A stretch of 16,034 bases of DNA from an uncultured Bacteroidales bacterium. GTDB taxonomy: Bacteria; Bacteroidota; Bacteroidia; Bacteroidales; P3. The translations under genes and the position numbers were made by a program. The notes beneath the pieces were generated by a model, which ran no database searches, was not told where the DNA came from, and saw nothing but the letters and a program-made list of their open reading frames with translations. Positions 8,311-13,702 of this stretch are shown piece after piece. The stretch spans positions 1 to 16,034 of the forward strand of contig CAMNIH010000029.1 of NCBI GenBank assembly GCA_946540365.1, read 5' to 3'. Position 1 is the first letter of the stretch. Each line of letters begins with the position of its first letter.

Positions 8311-8853
8311 TTACCTCAGCCTGTCGGCCGCCCGCACCTTGGCCTCGTCGCGTTTGATGCCGCGATGGGCCAGCACCAGGAACACCAGCGACACGATGGG
8401 GGCATAGGCGCCGATATACCACGCCACCTGCAGCCCGTCGGCATGGAAATACTGGCTCACCGTCTTGCCGTAGGCGTCCACCGCCCAGAAGAAGAGCAGG
8501 AAGACGTAGGCCACGTTGAGCAGGAAGGCCACCGCCACCACGCGCATCTGCCGCACACGGTTGCGGTAGAGGAAGATGGCCGCCACGGCCACCACGGCCA
8601 CCAGCAGCGCCATCACCACCAAGGGCCACGAGGCGAAGCCGCTCTCCTTCTGTCCGAAGGTCACGACCGGCTCCATCGCGGCCATCTGGCTCAGCAGGTC
8701 GGGGTTGCTCTGGGGCAGCAGGTCGAGGCGCGCCTCGGCCGTCTGTTGCGTCGTGGAAAGCGGCAGTTCGTACTTCGCCACCGGCGCCATGAAACACAGT
8801 GCCATGCAGCAGGCTGCCAGCACTAACCAAAAGGATTGGATTCTCTGTATCAT
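8311..8853 (-). CDS. DUF4293 family membrane protein
   Basis: A 180-residue integral membrane protein of unknown function, of a family restricted as far as I know to Bacteroidetes. Four hydrophobic helices are visible (about 7-24, 77-95, 104-124, 142-162), with a polar loop at about 28-72 probably outside the membrane. The N-terminus MIQRIQS and the basic C-terminus RGIKRDEAKVRAADRLR are family hallmarks. It starts 15 bp after the DoxX-like gene and is followed by the heptamer repeat leading to tsaE. No catalytic motif can be seen, and two adjacent cysteines in TM1 (15-16) are not obviously functional. Confidence 0.85.
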   Translation of the reverse strand: MIQRIQSFWLVLAACCMALCFMAPVAKYELPLSTTQQTAEARLDLLPQSNPDLLSQMAAMEPVVTFGQKESGFASWPLVVMALLVAVVAVAAIFLYRNRVRQMRVVAVAFLLNVAYVFLLFFWAVDAYGKTVSQYFHADGLQVAWYIGAYAPIVSLVFLVLAHRGIKRDEAKVRAADRLR

Positions 8854-8868
8854 TGATTCACACTTTTT

Positions 8869-10029
8869 TTATTCTTTGTCAACCGGCATGTCGGCCATGC
8901 CCTTCTCCATCACGTCGGCCGCCCGACGTCCCTTGTCGACCACCACGGCATCGCGCACAAACATGAAGCCCGGGTTGCCGCGCATCATGGTCTCGATGGC
9001 GGTGGCATCGGCGAAGAGGTAGTCGAGCCCCTCGATATGGTTCTCGTACAGCCAGGACTGCACCTCCTCGGGCAGTGCCGAGGTGAGCATCACGATGCGC
9101 ACGCCGTTCTCCTCGGCCAGGCGCAGGGCGGCCCGCACCTCGCGCAGCCCCTTGTCGGTCAGCTCGTTCAGGTGATGCACCGTGACGATGAACAGGCCGT
9201 CGGGCTCGGCCAGCATATCGACCGCATGATCCTCGCCCTCGAGGTCCATCATCGAGAATCCCGGGGCGGCGATCTCGCGCGGATCCACCACGCGGCTGCT
9301 CTCCCACTCCCACTGCGTGGCCCAGAGGCTGTCCTTCATCTTCTCCATCAGCATGGCCGACTCGAACTCCTCGGTCTCGCCCGTCTGCAGGTTGCGGTAG
9401 GTGACGTAGCTCTTCGGACCCTCGGTACACTCGGTGTCCATCATGCGGTTGCCGATCTTCCAGGGGCGGAAGTCGATCACCGGCTCATGCTTGATATTGT
9501 AGATCCCGAAGATCAGCATCACCGCCACGGCGCTGATAAGGATCAGGCCGTCGCGCTCGAAACGGCGTTTGCGGCGCAGGTTGCGCGTCAGCACGATCCA
9601 CACCGTCGGCACGTCGAGCACCACATTCTTCCAGAAGGTCTGCCAGTTGGTGAGCTTCACCGCGTCGCCGAAGCAGCCGCAGTCGGTCACCTTGTTGGTC
9701 AGCGCGTCGATCAGCGTCGTCACCGTGAAGAAGAGCATCATCAGCGCCAGCAGCCAGGCCGACAGGCGGCGGTAGGCGTTGGTGATCAGCAGAATACCCA
9801 CCACAAACTCGGCGCATATCAGCCCCATCGACAGCACGCCCGCCAGCGGCAGCGCCCACTCGAACGTCAGGCTGCCGATGCTCCAGGCGGTCATATACTC
9901 CTGTATCTTGAACGTCGTGCCCATCGGGTCGACCCCCTTGACGAACGACGAATACAGGAACACCAGCCCGACAAACCAGCGGGCCAGCACATTGAGCGTG
10001 TAATTCAGTTTCGTATCCTTTATTTTCAT
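8869..10029 (-). CDS. BT_3928-type DoxX/MauE membrane protein with thioredoxin-fold-like C-terminus
   Basis: A 386-residue membrane protein. The N-terminal DoxX/MauE-like domain has helices at about 12-31, 60-83, 90-110, 136-148 and 160-177, and carries DCGCFGD (116-122), a Cys-x-Cys motif typical of MauE-like proteins. The C-terminal part (about 195-386) is soluble. The stretch 276-360 reads like a thioredoxin/TlpA core: LFIVTVHH, GVRIVMLTS, then NPGFMFVRD with the expected cis-proline P353. The usual CxxC is missing and replaced around VHHLNEL (283-290). In Bacteroidales relatives this gene commonly follows a DUF1599 gene, as it does here (32-bp gap). A role in envelope redox chemistry is inference only; the substrate is unknown. 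Confidence 0.8.
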   Translation of the reverse strand: MKIKDTKLNYTLNVLARWFVGLVFLYSSFVKGVDPMGTTFKIQEYMTAWSIGSLTFEWALPLAGVLSMGLICAEFVVGILLITNAYRRLSAWLLALMMLFFTVTTLIDALTNKVTDCGCFGDAVKLTNWQTFWKNVVLDVPTVWIVLTRNLRRKRRFERDGLILISAVAVMLIFGIYNIKHEPVIDFRPWKIGNRMMDTECTEGPKSYVTYRNLQTGETEEFESAMLMEKMKDSLWATQWEWESSRVVDPREIAAPGFSMMDLEGEDHAVDMLAEPDGLFIVTVHHLNELTDKGLREVRAALRLAEENGVRIVMLTSALPEEVQSWLYENHIEGLDYLFADATAIETMMRGNPGFMFVRDAVVVDKGRRAADVMEKGMADMPVDKE

Positions 10030-10061
10030 TTCTTGTTGTATTTCCGATTCAACTTCAAATC

Positions 10062-10619
10062 CTATTTTTCATTCATTCTGACCAAGCAGAAGAGCGAGTA
10101 GTTGATGATGTCCATGTAGCCTCCCTCGACGCCCTCGCTGACGAGGGTCTTGCCCTGGTTGTCCTCGATCTGCTTGATGCGGCGCAACTTCATGAGTATC
10201 AGGTCGACCATCGAGCTGACGCGCATCTCGCGCCAGGCCTCGCCGTAGTCGTGGTTCTTGGCCATCATGAGGTCGATGGTGCGCCCCAGGTGCTTGTCGT
10301 AGAGGCGCATGGCCTCGTCGAGCGGCAGCTCCGACGGTTCGTCGCTGCCCAGCTCGCCCTGTATGAGCGCCATGACGGCATAGTTGACCATGGCCACGAA
10401 CTCGCCGCGCAGGTCGTCGCCCACACGGTTCTCGCCACTCTCCTGCACACTCCTGATTCTGTTGGCCTTGATAAATATTTGATCCGTCAGCGACGGCATC
10501 CTCAGCACACGCCACGACGTGCCGTAGTCGCGCGTCTTCTTCTCGAACAGCGCACGGCAAGCGGCGGCCTCTTGTTCCACCTCGCGGCGGGTCTTGTCCA
10601 ATCGTTCACTTTCAGTCAT
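10062..10619 (-). CDS. tandem DUF1599 (nucleotide-modification-associated domain 1) protein
   Basis: A 185-residue soluble protein made of two copies of the same domain. Copy 1 (about 21-87) has KTRDYGTSWRVLR (28-40), D46, K51 and VNY (78-80). Copy 2 (about 114-181) has KNHDYGEAWREMR (121-133), D139, K144 and INY (172-174). The offset is a near-constant 93-94 residues. DUF1599 is also named Nmad1 because of its association with modified-nucleotide systems, but the Bacteroidetes two-domain form is a chromosomal gene of unknown function. The start at 10619 is chosen over the upstream Met at 10679 because the family match begins at MTESERLDK and the added residues look non-coding. It is the first gene of the minus-strand train and diverges from folP. 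Confidence 0.85.
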   Translation of the reverse strand: MTESERLDKTRREVEQEAAACRALFEKKTRDYGTSWRVLRMPSLTDQIFIKANRIRSVQESGENRVGDDLRGEFVAMVNYAVMALIQGELGSDEPSELPLDEAMRLYDKHLGRTIDLMMAKNHDYGEAWREMRVSSMVDLILMKLRRIKQIEDNQGKTLVSEGVEGGYMDIINYSLFCLVRMNEK

Positions 10620-10723
10620 AACTAATCCATAACGACACCCCGAAACATTTATTGTATAAAAAAGAATAAAAAATCGCATTTCACTCCCTCATGCCCCCCG
10701 GTCAACGAGGGGATGACTCTACC

Positions 10724-10815
10724 TTTTCTTCAGTCGTTCTTCAGTCGTTCTTCAGTCGTTCTTCAGTGATCACTGAAGAACGACTGAAGAACGACTGAAG
10801 AACGACTGAAGAAAA
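10724..10815. repeat. perfect 92-bp palindrome built of 11-bp tandem repeats
   Basis: Left arm 10724-10769 and right arm 10770-10815 are exact reverse complements over 46 bp with no spacer, centred on TGATCA. The left arm is a run of the 11-mer TTCTTCAGTCG: three copies, the first preceded by TT, then a fourth ending TGA at the centre. The right arm has the complement CGACTGAAGAA. The 11-bp period is close to one DNA turn, so repeated sites would face the same side of the helix. It is not a normal intrinsic terminator, because the T-run precedes and the A-run follows the hairpin on either strand. Possible roles are protein-binding array, cruciform, RNA hairpin in a leader, or mobile or repeat element. 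Confidence 0.95.
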
Positions 10816-10901
10816 CCTTGACTCAGGGTATAGTCATACGGTCGTCATCGGCAGGTGGGAAACGGGCGGGGCACAAAATATGGGGCGGCATCACAATAAA
10901 A

Positions 10902-10912
10902 CGGACTGTCCG
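10902..10912. promoter_or_regulatory. short dyad 14 bp upstream of folP
   Basis: CGGACtGTCCG is a perfect 5-bp-arm dyad around one central base, close to the folP start codon. It could be an operator half-site pair or a small leader hairpin, but dyads of this size also arise by chance in GC-rich DNA. Confidence 0.2.
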
Positions 10913-10926
10913 CCGTTGTATAGGCG

Positions 10927-11775
10927 ATGAAAACAGTGGAATTCACCCCCTTCAGCATCACCGTGCAGGGCCGGATCGTCGAATACCGGCGGCCGGCGGT
11001 GATGGGCATCCTCAACGTGACGGCCGACTCGTTCTACGACGGCGGACGCCACGCCGAGCCCGACGCCCTGCTGGATCATGCCCGGTGGCTGATAGCCGAA
11101 GGGGCTGATATTATTGACGTTGGCGTCGTCAGCACGCGTCCGGGCGCCACCCTGCTGCCGCCCGACGAGGAGGCGCGCCGCCTGGCCGCCGCCGTCGGCC
11201 TGTTGCGCGCCGAGTTGCCGGATGCCGTCCTGAGCGTCGACACCTGCTACAGCCGCCCGGCCCGCGCCGCCGTCGAGGCCGGCGCCGACATCGTCAACGA
11301 CATCAGCGGCGGACAGTTCGACGCCGACATGTATCATGCTATCAGCCAGTTGCAAGTACCCTACATCATGATGCACACCCGCGGCACCCCCGACAATATG
11401 CAGCAACAGACTGACTATGACGATATTATCGACGAGTTGATCCGTTACTTCTCGTCCCGCATAGACATCCTTTATCGTCATGGAATCAAGGATTTATGGC
11501 TCGACCCGGGCTTCGGCTTTGCCAAGACGGTCGGGCAGAACCACGAGCTGCTTCTCCGCCTCGACGAGCTGACCACCCTCTTCCGCGAGCCCATGCTGGT
11601 CGGGATGAGCCGCAAAAGCATGATCTACAAACCATTGGAAACCACACCCGATGGAGCCCTGAACGGCACCATCGCCCTCGACACCCTGGCCCTCGAGCGC
11701 GGGGCGCGCATCCTGCGCGTTCACGACCCACGTCCCGCCATGGAAACCATAAAACTCATGTTCACAAACAATTAA
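10927..11775 (+). CDS. folP: dihydropteroate synthase
   Basis: This enzyme condenses p-aminobenzoate with dihydropterin pyrophosphate to give dihydropteroate in folate synthesis, and is the sulfonamide target. The 282 residues cover the whole TIM-barrel family. Motifs: MGILNVTADSFYDGG (26-40), VSTRPGA (68-74), SVDT (103-106), VNDISGG (123-129), MMHTRGTPDNM (148-158), LDPGFGFAKT (192-201), GMSRKS (226-231 with K230) and RVHDP (264-268 with R264, H266). One departure from the usual NVTPDSF is alanine at 33; the glycine-rich stretch before STRPG also reads VGVV rather than IGGE. Whether these affect sulfonamide binding cannot be told here. The gene is followed 15 bp later by cdaA, the pairing I know from other Bacteroidales. 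Confidence 0.96.
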   Translation: MKTVEFTPFSITVQGRIVEYRRPAVMGILNVTADSFYDGGRHAEPDALLDHARWLIAEGADIIDVGVVSTRPGATLLPPDEEARRLAAAVGLLRAELPDAVLSVDTCYSRPARAAVEAGADIVNDISGGQFDADMYHAISQLQVPYIMMHTRGTPDNMQQQTDYDDIIDELIRYFSSRIDILYRHGIKDLWLDPGFGFAKTVGQNHELLLRLDELTTLFREPMLVGMSRKSMIYKPLETTPDGALNGTIALDTLALERGARILRVHDPRPAMETIKLMFTNN

Positions 11776-11790
11776 AAGTCAACAACCGAC

Positions 11791-12585
11791 ATGTTACCAC
11801 TTGCCCTCCTCGGTCTGCCCATGCTACGCATCGTCGACATCTTCGACATCCTCATCGTAGCCGTTCTTGTCTACTACGTCTACCGCATGGCCCGCGGCAC
11901 CAACGTGATGCTCATCTTCTGGGCCCTGCTGATCCTGCTGGTGGCCTGGCGGGTGGCCGACGTGCTGCAGATGAGGCTCTTGGGTGCGATCCTGAGCGCG
12001 GTGGCCAGCGTGGGACTGATTGCCCTGGTGGTCATCTTCCAACCCGAGATACGCAAATTCCTGCTCTTCCTCGGCACCAAGACGCAGCTCAACGAGAGCC
12101 TGTGGAAGCGGCTGCAGTTCTGGCACCGGCAGCAGCGCCTGGCCAAGAGCGCCAACTACGAGGCCTACGTCAACGCATGCATGCACATGTCGCAGACCAA
12201 GACGGGTGCGCTGATCGTCTTCAAGCGGCAGAACTCGGTCGACGAGCTGATCGACACCGGCGAGCGCATCAACGCGCTGGCATCCAGCGCCCTGATCGAG
12301 GCGCTCTTCTTCAAGAACTCGCCCCTGCACGACGGTGCCGTCATCGCGCATGAGAACCAGCTGATTGCGGCACGCTGCATCCTGCCCGTCACGTCGCGCC
12401 TCGACATCGACCCCAACCTGGGCCTGCGCCACCGGTCGGCCATCGGCGTCACCGAGCAGCTGGACGTGCTGAGCGTCATCGTCAGCGAGGAGACCGGCGC
12501 CATCAGCTACGCCCTCGGCGGTGTGATCCACCACGACATCACGCCGGTCGAGCTGCGCCAGGCACTCGAAAAATACGACTGCTGA
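11791..12585 (+). CDS. cdaA: diadenylate cyclase (membrane-bound CdaA type)
   Basis: Makes cyclic di-AMP from two ATP. The 264 residues comprise three N-terminal membrane helices (about 15-31, 38-56, 63-83) and a cytosolic DAC domain (about 100-255). The diagnostic motifs are intact: LHDGAVI (179-185, with DGA at 181-183) and GLRHRSAIGVTE (211-222, with RHR at 213-215). Upstream EALFFKNSPLHDG matches CdaA/DacA enzymes. I use the first ATG (11791), 15 bp after folP; Met11 (11821), closer to the first helix, is an alternative start. No cdaR-like gene follows, so any regulator is encoded elsewhere. Coupling to folP is by position only. Confidence 0.95.
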   Translation: MLPLALLGLPMLRIVDIFDILIVAVLVYYVYRMARGTNVMLIFWALLILLVAWRVADVLQMRLLGAILSAVASVGLIALVVIFQPEIRKFLLFLGTKTQLNESLWKRLQFWHRQQRLAKSANYEAYVNACMHMSQTKTGALIVFKRQNSVDELIDTGERINALASSALIEALFFKNSPLHDGAVIAHENQLIAARCILPVTSRLDIDPNLGLRHRSAIGVTEQLDVLSVIVSEETGAISYALGGVIHHDITPVELRQALEKYDC

Positions 12586-12656
12586 GGCGCAGAGATGCCT
12601 CGCAAGGCCCTCCCCCACCCCACCAAGGGACTGATTTTCGGTCTTTTGTAATAAAA

Positions 12657-12690
12657 TTTGTATTAGTTATAAAAAAAGTTGTATCTTTGC
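12657..12690 (+). promoter_or_regulatory. Bacteroidetes-type promoter for the DUF2975-XRE pair
   Basis: TTTG at 12657-12660 and TATCTTTGC at 12682-12690 are separated by 21 bp, matching the Bacteroides housekeeping consensus (-33 TTTG, 19-21 bp, -7 TAnnTTTG). Transcription would start near 12697, giving a leader of only about 18 nt before the ATG at 12715. It is the best-defined promoter in the window and separates this pair from folP-cdaA. Confidence 0.8.
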
Positions 12691-12714
12691 CGCTTCAAAA
12701 GGTAGAGAAACGAC

Positions 12715-13386
12715 ATGGCTATAAAGTACAACAAGAAGCGGATCGCCACAACCTACTGGTTGTTCATCGGGCTGATGATATTCTGCCTCTCGGTGCTGGT
12801 TTTGAAGACCATACTGGTACACACCGACACCAAGCACAACCAGTTGCACCTGACGACCACGACGAGTGCATGGATCGACGGGCTGCCGACCGGCAGCAAC
12901 GGCTACAACCGCGCCGTGCCCCTCGAGGGCTGCCGTCCCGGCCTGCGCGCCGATGCTCACTTCTCGCAACTCGACCTGCACCTGCACAGCGACAACGGCG
13001 AAGCGCCGCTCAACAGCGCCCTGCGCTGGAGCATCGTGCTGGACTACCTCAACATCGCCACCGTCATCGCGGGCTACCTGCTGGGAATCCTCTGCGCCGT
13101 CTCGTTCTACCGCAGCCTGCGGGAGGACGGCAAAATCAAGCCCCAGTATATCCGCTACCTGTGGTGGGTGGGCATCACCATCATCCTCTCCGCCCTGATC
13201 ATGCTGGCGCGCAACCTCCTGCAGTCGGTCGGCGTCAAGCAGCTGGTGCCGGGCAGCATCTACACTCCCAACGTACAGGTGACCCTCGAGGTGTCGCAGA
13301 TCATCTTCGGTCTCGTCGTCCTGTTCCTCTCCCAAGTACTGCGTATCAACCACAACCTTCAAGAGGAGCAAGAACTTACGATATGA
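12715..13386 (+). CDS. DUF2975 domain membrane protein
   Basis: A 223-residue protein with four predicted membrane helices (about 14-34, 112-133, 148-167, 192-210). A polar loop at about 36-105 lies between helices 1 and 2, probably outside the membrane. The C-terminal helix followed by RINHNLQEEQELTI fits the DUF2975 pattern. In other bacteria DUF2975 genes are often directly followed by a very small XRE regulator, as here, where the stop TGA overlaps the regulator's ATG (ATGA, 13383-13386). The function is unknown. A membrane sensor that controls its partner regulator is a reasonable inference with no direct support in this sequence. It has its own promoter upstream. Confidence 0.8.
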   Translation: MAIKYNKKRIATTYWLFIGLMIFCLSVLVLKTILVHTDTKHNQLHLTTTTSAWIDGLPTGSNGYNRAVPLEGCRPGLRADAHFSQLDLHLHSDNGEAPLNSALRWSIVLDYLNIATVIAGYLLGILCAVSFYRSLREDGKIKPQYIRYLWWVGITIILSALIMLARNLLQSVGVKQLVPGSIYTPNVQVTLEVSQIIFGLVVLFLSQVLRINHNLQEEQELTI

Positions 13387-13631
13387 TAATTGTTAACGTC
13401 GACGTAATGATGGCCAAGCGCAAGATGACACTCACCGAACTCTCGGAGCGGGTGGGCATCACGATGGCCAACCTGAGCATCCTGAAGACCGGCAAGGCCA
13501 AGGCCATACGCTTCTCGACGCTTGATAGCATCTGCCATGTGCTTCAATGTCAGCCCGGTGACATACTGGAATACCGGCCCGACGAGGAAGAGCAGGAAGC
13601 GGCGACGAAAAAATATCACGACGCGGTGTAA
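13383..13631 (+). CDS. small XRE-family (Cro/CI-type, YozG-like) transcriptional regulator
   Basis: An 82-residue DNA-binding protein consisting almost only of a helix-turn-helix domain. Helices can be read at MTLTELSERVG (15-25), TMANLSILKTGK (27-38) and RFSTLDSICHVLQCQPGDILEY (43-64), the usual HTH_26/YozG pattern with LSILKTGKAKAIRFSTLD as the recognition and following segment. An acidic tail (66-72) follows. There is no effector domain, so any signal would have to come from elsewhere, for example the DUF2975 membrane partner with which it shares an ATGA start/stop overlap. Autoregulation at the 12657-12690 promoter is plausible but not shown. Confidence 0.88.
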   Translation: MIIVNVDVMMAKRKMTLTELSERVGITMANLSILKTGKAKAIRFSTLDSICHVLQCQPGDILEYRPDEEEQEAATKKYHDAV

Positions 13632-13653
13632 GATTTCCGCCCCGGATGCGTCA

Positions 13654-13702
13654 TAATAGAAAAAGACAACAACAAAATAACTAACAACAAACAAACAACA
13701 AG
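13654..13702 (+). promoter_or_regulatory. G-depleted, CAA-rich leader of the M16 peptidase gene
   Basis: The 49 nt before the start codon are almost only A and C with repeated CAA/ACAA units and few G residues, so the leader should be unstructured. There is no Shine-Dalgarno sequence. This agrees with Bacteroidetes ribosomes, whose anti-Shine-Dalgarno is reported to be occluded and which favour A-rich leaders. No promoter consensus was found between 13632 and 13702, so the gene may be read through from the regulator. Confidence 0.35.

Larger units (their letters stand above)
10620..10926. other. divergent intergenic region between the DUF1599 gene and folP
   Basis: These 307 bp should hold promoters for both the minus-strand train and the folP-cdaA pair. 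I could not find a convincing TAnnTTTG element for either. The left third (10640-10680) is very A/T-rich. The middle holds the 92-bp palindrome (10724-10815). The right third is GC-rich and includes short dyads at 10828-10839 (GTATagtcATAC) and 10902-10912. No protein-coding signal was recognised. Confidence 0.7.

Noticed and set aside
10620..10679. Upstream extension of the DUF1599 gene to the Met at 10679
   Set aside because: The region is A/T-rich, the added residues do not resemble the family, and the match starts at the Met at 10619.
10724..10815. CRISPR array or intrinsic terminator at the 11-bp repeats
   Set aside because: There are no spacers between repeats and the unit is too short for CRISPR. 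The T and A runs are on the wrong sides for an intrinsic terminator.
10871..10883. Minus-strand promoter candidate reading TATTTTGTG upstream of the DUF1599 gene
   Set aside because: It is one base short of TAnnTTTG and lacks a TTTG box at the right distance.
12584..12601. Hairpin GAGGC/GCCTC after cdaA as a terminator
   Set aside because: The stem is only 5 bp with an 8-nt loop and no following T-tract; it is too weak to call.
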